NCBI RefSeq assembly: GCF_007655485.1
Contig: NZ_VJXQ01000001.1
Coordinates: 999,081 to 1,063,080 of the forward strand
DNA length: 64,000 nucleotides
Direction of reading: 5' to 3'
Origin: Halobellus captivus
GTDB lineage: Archaea; Halobacteriota; Halobacteria; Halobacteriales; Haloferacaceae
Shown here: positions 47,550 through 57,160 of the stretch, piece by piece
Layout: each line of letters starts with the position of its first letter
Position numbering within the stretch: position 1 is the stretch's first letter
Translations under genes and position numbers: made by a program
Notes under the pieces: model-generated
What the model was told of the DNA's origin: nothing
Database searches by the model: none
What the model saw: the letters and a program-made list of their open reading frames with translations, nothing else

Positions 47550-49295
47550 ATGAGTCACGAGTCCGACGCCGATCGAACGGTCTCCGTCGCAGATGACGAA
47601 GTACGCGTCGAGAAGTCGTTCACCGGGGACGAGTTCCCCGTTCCGGCGATCAAGTTTCGGGTGGTATCGGAGAGCGACGAACCGGCGCACATCCGACTTG
47701 TCGATCAGATTCCGGAGGCGTTCCCGATGGAGGGCGTCGGCTTCCACCCAGACTACGAGAGCGACAACTGGACCGCGTACAAAGACCACCGCGTCGAGTA
47801 CGAGCGGACGCTGGAACCCCGAGAGGAGGCGCTCACCGTGTACGGAATCCGCCTCGATCAGTCCACGGACGTTTCGGGATTCCTCGGGGATCCGCTCCTC
47901 GAACGACCGCCCGCGCCGGGCGAGGACGGGAGCGAGGATGCCGCCCGCGACGTCGAAGACATCCTCGGTGCCGATCGGAGCCAACTCGTCCGCGACGCCC
48001 TGCAGGGCAACGGTCGCCTCGCCGCCGAATCGGCCGCAGAACCACCCGTTGAATCCGCCGTCGCAGACGCCCCGCCGACGCCGCGTGCGCTCGCGGCTGA
48101 CCTGACACCCGCCGTACGCGAAGGGAGCGGGGACGTGGACGAAGAAGTCGTTGACGACGGTGTCGACGACGAAGCGGTCGACGGCGATGCACACGAGGAA
48201 GCGACCGACGAAACGGTCGAGGACGAAGGAGTGGATCAAGCGATCGACGCCGAGGTTACCGAGGAACCGACCGACGGCGAGAGGGGAGACGAAACAGCGG
48301 CAGAAGAGACGACAGCGGCAGAAGAGACGACAGCGGGCGAACCGGAAGACGAAGAGTACGTCGACGTCGAGGCTCACGTGGAAGATTCGGCGGCCGAGGC
48401 GGTGGAACCGGAGTCCGCTTCCGCGTCAGTCGGACCGGGCGAGACCGCGGCCGCTGGCGGGTTGGCGGCGGCGCTGGCCGCGGAGATCAGCGCGGGCGAC
48501 GTCGCCGACGACGATCTCGCGGTCCTCCGTGAGGAACTCGACGTCGGGCTACCGCGGAGCGCCGACGTCCGCATCCGACGGCTGCAGGCCCAGATGGAGG
48601 ACATCAACGCCTACGCCGACGCGATCGCCGAGTTCATCGACGAGGAGGGGACCGGCGCGCAGTTGGTCGAGCGGCTCGACGGGGAGTTGACCGAGATCGA
48701 CGAGGAACTCGACCAGCTCCGCGATGACGTCGGCGACGCGGCGACCGACCGCGAGGATCTCCGCGATGAACTGGGCAGACTCGACGAGGCGGTCGACGCC
48801 GTCGACGAACGCATCGAGGGGCTCGAAGCCCGGGTGGACGACGTCGCGGAGAACGCCGAAACCGCCGTCGCTGGCGTCGGCGAACTCCACGAGCGTGCGG
48901 AGGGAATCGAATCACAGGTCGAGGCGACGACCGATCGCGTCGGAAGCGTCGAAGCGGACGTCGCGGACGTTGCCGATGACGTCGAGGACGTCACTGCCGA
49001 CGTCGACGACGTCGCTGCGTCAGTCGACAGCGTGACCGAGGACGTCGGCGAGGTCGGCGCGCACGTGACGCGGCTCGACGAGGAGATGGGCGACGTGCGA
49101 GAGGACATCGCGTCGATCGACGGCGACATCGTCGACGTACAGGAAGCGCTCGAAGCGGAGCTCGATGAGCTTCGCGCGGACCTGTCGGCGCTGTCGGCCG
49201 ATCTCGACCGGATCGACGCGATCGAAGCCGAGATCGAGGAACTGCAGACGTTCCGCGACCGCCTCAACGAGGCGTTCGGACCGCCGGGCGAGTAA
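47550..49295 (+). CDS. Large coiled-coil protein, haloarchaeal
   Basis: A 581-residue soluble protein. Residues 1-110 form a compact beta-rich domain (VRVEKSFTGDEFPVPAIKFRVVSES...HRVEYERTLEPREEALTVYGIRL). Residues about 150-290 are a low-complexity acidic linker with TTAAEETTA repeats. Residues about 330-575 are one long coiled coil with clear seven-residue periodicity (VADVADDVEDVTADVDDVAASV). No membrane segment or signal peptide. It looks like a structural or adaptor protein. It is divergent from the pilus operon, which may or may not be meaningful. Confidence 0.75.
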   Translation: MSHESDADRTVSVADDEVRVEKSFTGDEFPVPAIKFRVVSESDEPAHIRLVDQIPEAFPMEGVGFHPDYESDNWTAYKDHRVEYERTLEPREEALTVYGIRLDQSTDVSGFLGDPLLERPPAPGEDGSEDAARDVEDILGADRSQLVRDALQGNGRLAAESAAEPPVESAVADAPPTPRALAADLTPAVREGSGDVDEEVVDDGVDDEAVDGDAHEEATDETVEDEGVDQAIDAEVTEEPTDGERGDETAAEETTAAEETTAGEPEDEEYVDVEAHVEDSAAEAVEPESASASVGPGETAAAGGLAAALAAEISAGDVADDDLAVLREELDVGLPRSADVRIRRLQAQMEDINAYADAIAEFIDEEGTGAQLVERLDGELTEIDEELDQLRDDVGDAATDREDLRDELGRLDEAVDAVDERIEGLEARVDDVAENAETAVAGVGELHERAEGIESQVEATTDRVGSVEADVADVADDVEDVTADVDDVAASVDSVTEDVGEVGAHVTRLDEEMGDVREDIASIDGDIVDVQEALEAELDELRADLSALSADLDRIDAIEAEIEELQTFRDRLNEAFGPPGE

Positions 49296-49461
49296 CGGTC
49301 GTCGTCCCCAGTGGAAAGACGAACGGGCCGTTGGACGAATGAGCCCGGGAATCGTTGGACGAACGAGTCGTCTGTTTCTCCGGACGAACGGGTTGTATGG
49401 TCTCTGCACGCCGGATGGCCGAAGCGCAACCGGTTTACCCCGCCGCCGCGTGCGTTCGATA

Positions 49462-50403
49462 ATGACTGAGACGGAGGCGATTCGCGTCGCCGTCCCGCGC
49501 AAGGGCCGACCCCTCGAAGCCGTCCTCGAACGCGTCGCCGACGTTGCCGGGCGACGCTCGGCAGTTGGCGGAGCCGACGCCGACGCCGAAGCCGTCGCCG
49601 ACGAGGTGATCTCGACACTGCGACACGAGAAGGCGATCACGAAGGGCCACACCGAACCCGAAGCCGACATCTACCAGCGACTCGCGACGTACTCCGACCT
49701 CGACGACGACTACTCGCCGGAGTACACGCTGCTGCGCGACGATCGACGGGGGATGCCGCGTCGGATCGTCTTCGACAGCCTCACGGTCGACGTCGACGGC
49801 GTTCCCGTCCAGTTCGTCGGTCGCGAGGAGCCGTTCCGCGCGCTCCGCACCCACGAGTTCGGACTGGGGTTCGACAGCGCCGACCTCGTCTTAGAGGAGG
49901 TCGTCGAACTCGAGCCCGAGGGCGTCGGCTCGCTCGCCGACGTCAACGCGCGAATCGATCCGATGAACACCGACGTCCGTGTCGTCTCCGGACTCGGGGA
50001 CACCGTGTATCACACGCTGATGGCTCGCCCGGAAATCCTGCCGCCCGGTGCCGATCTCGACCGGGAGTTCGTCGCGGGCTACGAGGGCGAACTGTGCATC
50101 TCGCCGCGGTACGAACGCCTCGTCGAGGCGGTGTTGGGGATCCGTCCCCTGGAGGGCGTCTCCTTCGCCTACCCCGACGACGACCGCGAGGAGGAGGCCG
50201 CCATCGCCGACGTCGGCCTCGGCGTCTACCTGACGATGACGGGATCGACCGCGAGAGACCACGGTCTGATCCTCGGCGAGCACCTCTTCCCCTCGGAGAC
50301 GGTGCTGATGGAGAACATCGCCGAGTCCGCGGACCTACCCGGCGCAGCGCGGGTCAGAGACGCGCTCGCGGCCGCGGCTCACGAGACGGAGATCACGGTC
50401 TGA
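49462..50403 (+). CDS. HisG-like protein, function unknown
   Basis: A 313-residue protein that starts like an ATP phosphoribosyltransferase (IRVAVPRKGRPLEAVLERV). It also has a segment resembling the HisG substrate region (ALRTHEFGLGFDSADLVLEEV) and one resembling the phosphoribosyl-pyrophosphate loop (GLGVYLTMTGSTARDHGLI). The order matches HisG but the sequence is far from the canonical enzyme and lacks nearby his genes. It could be a divergent HisG, or a periplasmic-binding-fold protein that shares its ancestry. The ATG fits a GGTTTACC box 27 bases upstream. Confidence 0.55.
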   Translation: MTETEAIRVAVPRKGRPLEAVLERVADVAGRRSAVGGADADAEAVADEVISTLRHEKAITKGHTEPEADIYQRLATYSDLDDDYSPEYTLLRDDRRGMPRRIVFDSLTVDVDGVPVQFVGREEPFRALRTHEFGLGFDSADLVLEEVVELEPEGVGSLADVNARIDPMNTDVRVVSGLGDTVYHTLMARPEILPPGADLDREFVAGYEGELCISPRYERLVEAVLGIRPLEGVSFAYPDDDREEEAAIADVGLGVYLTMTGSTARDHGLILGEHLFPSETVLMENIAESADLPGAARVRDALAAAAHETEITV

Positions 50404-50421
50404 TACGCGGCGGGCGAACCG

Positions 50422-52959
50422 TCAGTCCGCGTTCGCCTGCCACTCGCGGACGGTATCGGGACCGACGCCGTCGACTTGGTCGGCGAGCGTGTCGGCTTCG
50501 GCCTCTTTCAGCGAGGCGACGTCTTCGACGCCCGCGTTTTTCAACTTCTCGGCGGTCTTCTCGCCGATCCCGTTCACGCTTTCGAGGTCGGAGCCGCTGG
50601 CGCTCTGTTCGGCCTGATACTCGCGGTAGTTGCAGATCGGACAGCCGAGCTCCCACGGCTCGCGGTCCTCGTCGTCGTCGTCGTAGACGATCCGGAGCTT
50701 CGGGAGGTCGTGCTCCTCGCAGGCCTCGTCTGTCACCTCGACGTCGCCCCGGCGGGGCAGCGGCAGCGAGTAGTCGCAGTCGGGATAGCGCGTGCAGCCG
50801 ACGAGTCGTGAGCCCGAGCGGAGGCGTTTGATCGCGAGCTCGCCGCCCGCTTCGGCGTGGCAGTCCGGGCACGGCCCGATCACGAGATCCTCCTGTTCGT
50901 CCGCCTCCTCGGCCTTGCACAGCGGACAGCCGTGGACGAACGTCTTCCGTCCGGCGAGCATCTTCACGTGCGCGAGGCCGTGCTCCTCGCAGGTCTCTTC
51001 GAGCAAGAGCGGCTTACCCGTCGACGGCAGCGGCAGCGTGTTGGTGCAGTCGGGGTAGGAATCACAGCCGATGAAGTACGACCCGCGACGGCTCTTGCGG
51101 ATCACGAGGTCGCCGCCGCACTCCGGACACTCGCCGACGGTCTTGTCGGCCTTCATCGATTTCTGGAGGTGCTCGCCGACCTCCTCGCCAGACTCCATCA
51201 GCCCCTCGAAGACGGCTTCGAGAATCTCTCTGGACTCGTCGGTGACCTCATCGAGGGTGGCGTCACCGCGCGTGATCGCCTGCATATCCTGCTCTAACTG
51301 CGCCGTCATCTCCTCGCTCACGATCCGGTCGGCGAACTCTTCGGACGCCTCGACGACGGCGCGGGCCAAGCGCGTCGGCCGCGGCGGGTCGCTCTCGATG
51401 TAACCGCGGTCGTACAGCTTCTGGATGATGTCGTGGCGCGTCGCCTTCGTTCCGATCCCCATCGACTCCATCGTCTCGATGAGCCGCGACTGGCCGTAGC
51501 GCCGCGGCGGCTGGGTCTGCTTGGCGTCCAGTCGGGTCTCGGTGACGGCCAGCTGCTCTCCCTCCTCGACGTCCGGCACGAACGACTCGCTGGCGTTGGA
51601 GTAGGGGTAGACCGCGTGGTACCCGGGCTCGACGAGCCGCTTGCCGTTGGCCTTCAGCGAGAGTTCCTCGTCGTCGCCGACGGTCGCGACGACGCGGAGA
51701 TGTTCCCACGTGGCCGACTCGGCCACGGTCGCGAAGAACCGCCGGACGACGAGTTCGTACACCTCCCACTCGTCCTCGGAGAGGTCCGAGTGCCCCGGCA
51801 GTTCGGCCGTCGGATGGATCGGCGGGTGGTCGGTCGTCTCCTCGTCGCCCGCCGTCGGCTCGATGTCCTCCTGGTCGAGCAGCGATTTCGCGTCGTCGGC
51901 GAACGTCCGCGATCCGGTGAAGGCGTCCAACAGCTCCCGGGGGTCGAGGTCGTCAGGGTAGACGGTGTTATCCGTCCGCGGGTAGGTGATGTACCCCGCG
52001 GTGTAGAGGTCCTCCGCGATGCTCATCGCGCGCTGGGCGGAGTAGCCGAGCGACCCGGCCGCGCGGATGAACTGCGTCGTGTTGAACGGCGCGGGCGGGT
52101 CGTCGGTCCGGGTGCGGCGGCGAACGGACTCGACAGCCGCCGCCGACGCCGCTTCCAGGATCTCGTAGGCCCCATCGGCCGCGTCTTCGTCCCAGACGCG
52201 CTCGGCCTCGTTGCCGTCCTCGTCGAGGTAGAAGTACTGCGCCTCGAAGGAGCCGTTTTCGTCGGTATCGGCCTTTTCGAGGTCCGCGAACAGCTCCCAG
52301 TAGTCCTCGGGATCGAACGCCTCGATCTCGCGCTCACGGTCGACGATGAGTTTCAGCGTCGGTCCCTGCACCCGGCCCACGGAGATGAAGTCGTCGCCGA
52401 GTTGGCGGGCCGAAAGCGAGAGAAATCGCGTCAGCGCCGCGCCCCACACGAGATCGATGATCTGGCGGGCCTCCCCGGCCGCCGCGAGGTTGAAATCGAG
52501 CTCGTCGGGGTTCGCGAACGCCTCGGTCACCTCGTTCTCGGTGATCGAGGAGAACCGGACGCGGTCGACCGGAGCGTCCTCGTTGACCTCGCGGACGAGT
52601 TCGTACGCCTCCTTGCCGATGAGTTCGCCCTCGCGGTCGTAGTCGGTCGCGATGACGACGCGCCGGGCGCGCCGCGCGAGAAGCCGGAGCGCCGAGACGA
52701 TGTGCTCCTGCGTCGGATGCTTGTCGATCGGCGCGTCGATCAACTCGACGGGCTCGACGTCGCGCCAGTCGTTGTACTCCGGCGGGAAGTCGACGCCGAC
52801 GACGTGACCCGAGAGGCCGATGCAGCGTTTGCCGCCCCACTTGTAGACGTTGACGCCGTTCTGACGATCGGCCTCGGCGGACCCGCCGCTCAGGATGTCG
52901 GCGATGCGCCGGGCGGCGTTGTCCTTCTCGGTGATGATGAGTTCGGGGCCCTGGCTCAT
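50422..52959 (-). CDS. topA: DNA topoisomerase I (type IA)
   Basis: An 845-residue enzyme that relaxes negatively supercoiled DNA by single-strand passage. The Toprim acidic triad is at D106, D108 and E110 (ATDYDREGELIG); the catalytic tyrosine is Y326 in AGYITYPRTD. The C-terminal part carries three four-cysteine zinc ribbons (CPECGG..., CEEHGL..., CPDCHA...) and a final helix-hairpin-helix-like region (VNGIGEKTAEKLKNAGVEDVASL) that likely binds DNA. Start at ATG 52959 with a GGTTTAGG box about 27-30 bases upstream. Confidence 0.95.
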   Translation of the reverse strand: MSQGPELIITEKDNAARRIADILSGGSAEADRQNGVNVYKWGGKRCIGLSGHVVGVDFPPEYNDWRDVEPVELIDAPIDKHPTQEHIVSALRLLARRARRVVIATDYDREGELIGKEAYELVREVNEDAPVDRVRFSSITENEVTEAFANPDELDFNLAAAGEARQIIDLVWGAALTRFLSLSARQLGDDFISVGRVQGPTLKLIVDREREIEAFDPEDYWELFADLEKADTDENGSFEAQYFYLDEDGNEAERVWDEDAADGAYEILEAASAAAVESVRRRTRTDDPPAPFNTTQFIRAAGSLGYSAQRAMSIAEDLYTAGYITYPRTDNTVYPDDLDPRELLDAFTGSRTFADDAKSLLDQEDIEPTAGDEETTDHPPIHPTAELPGHSDLSEDEWEVYELVVRRFFATVAESATWEHLRVVATVGDDEELSLKANGKRLVEPGYHAVYPYSNASESFVPDVEEGEQLAVTETRLDAKQTQPPRRYGQSRLIETMESMGIGTKATRHDIIQKLYDRGYIESDPPRPTRLARAVVEASEEFADRIVSEEMTAQLEQDMQAITRGDATLDEVTDESREILEAVFEGLMESGEEVGEHLQKSMKADKTVGECPECGGDLVIRKSRRGSYFIGCDSYPDCTNTLPLPSTGKPLLLEETCEEHGLAHVKMLAGRKTFVHGCPLCKAEEADEQEDLVIGPCPDCHAEAGGELAIKRLRSGSRLVGCTRYPDCDYSLPLPRRGDVEVTDEACEEHDLPKLRIVYDDDDEDREPWELGCPICNYREYQAEQSASGSDLESVNGIGEKTAEKLKNAGVEDVASLKEAEADTLADQVDGVGPDTVREWQANAD

Positions 52960-53472
52960 TAGGCGGCGATACGCCGGGGGCGGGCCTAAACCTTTCGCGG
53001 TTCACTTGCGCAAATCGACGGACAACGCGCTCGTGCGCGCGAAAGAGCCATTACTAGTTACCGCAGGCCGTGTGAAACTGAATCGAGGCGCTAAGCCCCG
53101 TCCCTTGAATCGTGAATGTTCATAACCTCTTCAAGCGTCTTCGACTTCGGACAAAATCTCAGGTGCTCATAACGGTCCCAATGGGACAATCTACCTGACA
53201 AGATGTCTCATAAGACAGGGGTAACAATCAGAAATGTTCGGTTAAGCTTTCGGGTTACTTGATTATTTGTTTCGAGGGTGGTGTCAGTACTTCTATGATT
53301 CATATCCAGACCCATCCTCCAATAATTCTTGATAACGAATAACAAAGCATCGCCCCCGCTTCAATGACGCTCGGAGGTATCGCTTTATGTACTCGAAAAG
53401 TGCCACTGAAATTCGGTTGGTAATCGATGATTGCGCCCCTTGGGTGGCACTTCCCGATCTCGGAGGTGGACC
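52960..53472. other. Gene-free, less GC-rich region
   Basis: About 513 bases. From about 53090 the base composition drops clearly below the rest of the window. It contains a perfect dyad GTCCCA-A-TGGGAC (53167-53179) and no convincing gene. It continues into the atypical lipoprotein gene, so the two form one patch, possibly acquired. Confidence 0.6.
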
Positions 53473-54405
53473 GTGACACACCGACTGAATCGACGTGCAT
53501 TCGTCGCATTGACGGCGACGATCACAGCAGGCTGTTCCGGCGGCGGTGGCACCGGTGACGGTGGGGGAAGTGGTAACGACCCGGAATTCGATTCCGAAAA
53601 CGAATCACCGACACCGTCTGGCTCAATTAGCGTCCAGCAGCAGTCTGGTCAGGGAAAAGTGATACTAATCCAGTCGGCCCAAGCGAACGTCGACTACCGG
53701 TTAGTAATCGAATATGGCAGCACAGCGGTCCGTTCCGATGTGATCTCTGCTGTCGAGACATTCTCCGGGGAAGTCCCCCTCGAGACACCGATTACTGAGA
53801 GCACCTCGGTCGAGATACGCGTGGTCTCGTCCGATGACCAGGTTCTCGATTCGACGAACGTTCCCTATCAGATCCGAGCACCGGGTCCGGAGTTGAGCGC
53901 GGACGAAGCGGAGAGAATCGCCGATTCATCGTTCGGCCTAGGTGACAAGGTTCCCACCAATCGACCGTGGTCGTTCTTCGACTCCTGGCGCGATTTCCCG
54001 CTCGCTCAAGCGCACAACGGGTGGGTCGTTGACGTCAACTGGCATTCAAAACACCCGAATTATAAGAGCGATCAGCTAACCTGGGCCGAAGAAGCCGAGC
54101 AGGTGCAGAGTGTCTTCGCCGTCTACCTTTTCCGAGGCTTTCACACGAGCGACTATCAGATCTCTCGGGTTACCGTCAACGCCTTTCTCAACTCCGGTTA
54201 CGACACCGGCGGCAATCCGCAGTGGAAGCAGTCTCAACAGATCTCGATGGACCGTGAAGCCGCCGAACGAATCGACTGGTCGAATTTCGTCGACCTGTAC
54301 CGAGAGGACGTGTTTGACAACGAGACCGGTGATATGAGTCGGCTATTAGATCTCGTCTCGGAGTACAGTTTCACGTACTATGCCGATCCCGACGAGGACC
54401 GATAA
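53473..54405 (+). CDS. Tat-exported lipoprotein, unknown function
   Basis: A 310-residue secreted protein: twin arginines (LNRRAFVALTATITAGC), a lipobox TAGC at about 18-21 and a Gly/Ser-rich linker, so it should be anchored outside the membrane. The mature part is mixed beta and aromatic-rich (WSFFDSWRDFPLAQAHNGWVVDVNWHSKH), with no known domain seen. The GTG start at 53473 is set by the ribosome-binding site GGAGGTG just upstream. Codon and base use are less GC-rich than its neighbours, suggesting recent acquisition. Confidence 0.75.
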   Translation: MTHRLNRRAFVALTATITAGCSGGGGTGDGGGSGNDPEFDSENESPTPSGSISVQQQSGQGKVILIQSAQANVDYRLVIEYGSTAVRSDVISAVETFSGEVPLETPITESTSVEIRVVSSDDQVLDSTNVPYQIRAPGPELSADEAERIADSSFGLGDKVPTNRPWSFFDSWRDFPLAQAHNGWVVDVNWHSKHPNYKSDQLTWAEEAEQVQSVFAVYLFRGFHTSDYQISRVTVNAFLNSGYDTGGNPQWKQSQQISMDREAAERIDWSNFVDLYREDVFDNETGDMSRLLDLVSEYSFTYYADPDEDR

Positions 54406-54539
54406 GTACTGAGAACACACTCCGGAACTGCCGGTATTCCGACACTGGGTTTACAGGCCGCGATTTCCCACATTTGGCGCTAAACGAGTCCGTCGCTGCG
54501 GAAAGGCTCTCACAGCACCCCGCTCCGTCGCTCCGCGCG

Positions 54540-56030
54540 CTATTCGTCCAGCCGATCGCGGAGCATCCCGTTCACGTCGCCGGGGTCGGCGCTCCCACCG
54601 GTCTTCTGCATCACCTGTCCGACGAGGAAGTTGATCGCGCCGCCCTCGCCAGCGTGGTAGTCCTCGACCGCGTCGGGGTTCTCCTCGATCGCCTCCGCGA
54701 CCGCGGTGGCGACCTCGTCGTCGTCAGCGGTTCCGAGCCCCTCGGCGTCGATAATCGCGTCGGGTTCTTCGCCCTCGTCGAGCATCCGACGGAGGACGAC
54801 CTCCTCGGCGTTCTTCGTGGTGATCTCGTCCGCCGCGACGAGTTCGACGAGTCGCGTGAATTCGTCGAGCCGATCGTCGACGTCGGTGACCTCCAGATCG
54901 CGGTAGTTGAGTTCTCCGAGGAGGTTATCCGCGACCCACGTCGCCGCCAGATCGGGATGGAACTCCTCGGCGACGTCCTCGAAGAAGTCCGCGACCTCCT
55001 TCGTCGACGTGAGCTTCGCGGCGGACTCGGCGTCGAGACCGTACTCCTCGCGGAAGCGCTCGCGGCGGGCGTCGGGGAGTTCGGGGATCGGGATCCGCTG
55101 CTTCCAGTCGGCGACTTCCAGCGGCGGGAGGTCGGCCTCGCGGAAGTAGCGGTAGTCCTTCTCCTCCTCCTTCGAGCGCATCGAGACGGTGATTCCGCGC
55201 GACTCGTCCCAGTGGCGCGTCTCCTGCTCGACCGCGCGGCCGCGCTGGACGGCGTTCTTCTGTCTGGTCACCTCGTAGGCCAGCGCCTGCTCTGCGCCCT
55301 TGTGACTGGAGATGTTCTTCACCTCCGTGCGGTTGGCCGCTTCGAGCGCGTCGGTGCCGATCGAACCGTCGTCCGCGACCTCGTCGGCCGGGACGAGCGA
55401 GATGTTGGCGTCGACGCGGAGCGAGCCGTCACGCGCGGCGTCGAAGACGCCGAGGTATTCGAGCACCTCCTCCAACTTCGCCAGGAACGCGCGGGTCTCC
55501 TTCGGACTGCGGAAGTCGGGCTCGGTGACGATCTCCATGAGCGGCGTGCCCGCGCGGTTGTAGTTGACGAGCGTGTAGTCGGCGGTGTCGATCCCGCCGC
55601 CCTTGTGCTGGAGGCTCCCGGGGTCCTCTTCGAGGTGGGCGCGCTCGATCGCGATCTCGCGCCGTTGACCCTCCACGGAGATTTCGAGGGTGCCGTCGGC
55701 GCAGATCGGGGCGTCGTACTGCGTGATCTGAAAGTTCTTCGGCAGGTCGGGGTAGTAGTAGTTCTTCCGGTGAAAGCGGGTGTGCTCGGCGACATCGGCG
55801 TCGAGCGCCTTGCCGACCTTCACGGCCGCCTCGACGGCCCCTTCGTTCAGGACGGGCAGCGCGCCGGGCAGACCGAGACAGACCGGACAAGTCCGGCTGT
55901 TGGGTTCTTCGTCTTCGCTCGATTCGGTCGAACACCCACAGAAGATCTTCGTGTCCGTCTCGAGTTGGACGTGGACCTCCAGCCCGATGACGGTGGCGAG
56001 ATCGCGCTGGGAGAGCGCTTGCGCGGTCAT
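54540..56030 (-). CDS. gatB: Asp/Glu-tRNA amidotransferase subunit B
   Basis: A 496-residue subunit of the GatCAB enzyme that converts Glu-tRNA(Gln) and Asp-tRNA(Asn) to the amidated forms. It has VIGLEVHVQLETDTKIFCGCS, the zinc-site TCPVCLGLPG, the core YYYPDLPKNFQITQYDAPI, and the C-terminal YqeY-like tail (IINFLVGQVMQKTGGSADPGDVN-type). The ATG at 56030 is chosen because CCTTTAGCC is centred about 27 bases upstream; a longer frame exists. gatA and gatC are not in the window. Confidence 0.96.
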   Translation of the reverse strand: MTAQALSQRDLATVIGLEVHVQLETDTKIFCGCSTESSEDEEPNSRTCPVCLGLPGALPVLNEGAVEAAVKVGKALDADVAEHTRFHRKNYYYPDLPKNFQITQYDAPICADGTLEISVEGQRREIAIERAHLEEDPGSLQHKGGGIDTADYTLVNYNRAGTPLMEIVTEPDFRSPKETRAFLAKLEEVLEYLGVFDAARDGSLRVDANISLVPADEVADDGSIGTDALEAANRTEVKNISSHKGAEQALAYEVTRQKNAVQRGRAVEQETRHWDESRGITVSMRSKEEEKDYRYFREADLPPLEVADWKQRIPIPELPDARRERFREEYGLDAESAAKLTSTKEVADFFEDVAEEFHPDLAATWVADNLLGELNYRDLEVTDVDDRLDEFTRLVELVAADEITTKNAEEVVLRRMLDEGEEPDAIIDAEGLGTADDDEVATAVAEAIEENPDAVEDYHAGEGGAINFLVGQVMQKTGGSADPGDVNGMLRDRLDE

Positions 56031-56154
56031 TACCGCGTGGTTCGACGTAGCGCGGCTAAAGGCTAACGGGACGGGCGGCCCGAGCTCCGCCCCCACGCGA
56101 CTGGCAGCGGAGGAAGCGAAACCTATTCCGCATCACCGAGAGACCCCACAGCCG

Positions 56155-57021
56155 ATGCTCGCTGCTCTCGCCGACGCCGTCGGGATCGACGTCCGCCGCG
56201 GGGTGTCGTTTGCGACGCCCGCTTCCGAGGGCGACGCCACCGGACCCCTCCGCCTGGACCTCTATCGGCCCGGCGGCGACGCCGATTCGAACGCGTCGCC
56301 GCAGCGCGCGGCCGTCGTCCTCCTCGCGGGAGACCGGTGGCGGGCGGTCGAACGCGGCGAACTGGCCCCCTACGCGCTCGATCTCGCCGAACGGGGCTAC
56401 GTCTGCGTCGTCCCGGAGTACCGCGGCAGCGACGCGGCCGCGTTTCCGGCCCAGCTTCAGGACGTAATAGCCGCGATCCGGTGGGTGCAGGCCGCGAGCG
56501 ACGCCATCGACGTCGATCCCGACCGAATCGGCGCGTTCGGGCACGACGCTGGCGCGCACCTGGCCGTGTTGGCCGCACTGACCACGGAGGCGGACGCTGC
56601 CGGAGGAGATCAGGGGCGCTCTCGACCCGCGCCCGCGACCGACGCACTCGCCGCCGTCGTCGGCGTCGGCGGGACGTACGCGCTCGAACACGAACCAGAA
56701 CGTCCGGATCTGAACGCGTTCCTCGGCGGCGACCGGGAGTCGAAGCCGGACGTCTGGAACCGGGCGTCGCCGTCGACGTATCTCGACGAGAGGGGACGCG
56801 GTGGCGCTCTCGGCGACGCGCCGCCGATCCTCCTGCTCCACGGCGAGGACGACGACGTCGCACCGGCGATGGCCTCGGAGCTGTTTCACGACTTACTGGA
56901 GGAACGCGACCTCCCCGCCGAATGCGTCGTCGCGTCCGGAGCCGGTCACGACGTCCACGAGACGCACCGGGAGTTCACGTTCGGCTGGGCCGAGGGGTTC
57001 TTCGACCGGCATCTCAGGTGA
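56155..57021 (+). CDS. Alpha/beta hydrolase with Asp in place of the nucleophile Ser
   Basis: A 288-residue alpha/beta hydrolase of the esterase/lipase (BD-FAE-like) type. The nucleophile elbow, normally GHSAG, reads GHDAG (129-133) so the nucleophile is Asp131. The oxyanion-hole region, normally HGGGW, reads AGDRW (58-62). The later acidic residue (LLLHGEDDDVAP) and histidine (ASGAGHDVHE) are present. It may be an Asp-nucleophile enzyme (as in dehalogenases and epoxide hydrolases) or a non-catalytic relative. The ATG fits ACCTATTC about 28 bases upstream. The start is divergent from gatB. Confidence 0.8.
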   Translation: MLAALADAVGIDVRRGVSFATPASEGDATGPLRLDLYRPGGDADSNASPQRAAVVLLAGDRWRAVERGELAPYALDLAERGYVCVVPEYRGSDAAAFPAQLQDVIAAIRWVQAASDAIDVDPDRIGAFGHDAGAHLAVLAALTTEADAAGGDQGRSRPAPATDALAAVVGVGGTYALEHEPERPDLNAFLGGDRESKPDVWNRASPSTYLDERGRGGALGDAPPILLLHGEDDDVAPAMASELFHDLLEERDLPAECVVASGAGHDVHETHREFTFGWAEGFFDRHLR

Positions 57022-57160
57022 CGTCGAAACGAGCCGACCGCTGATTCGACGCCGAACGCAGGCCTCGATGCCAACTGCAGACTTCGATGTCGACCAATTA
57101 TCACTTTCCGGGTAGATGTCTGACGTACGTTTATGTGGCCGGAGGCGGGCTATCTACGCT

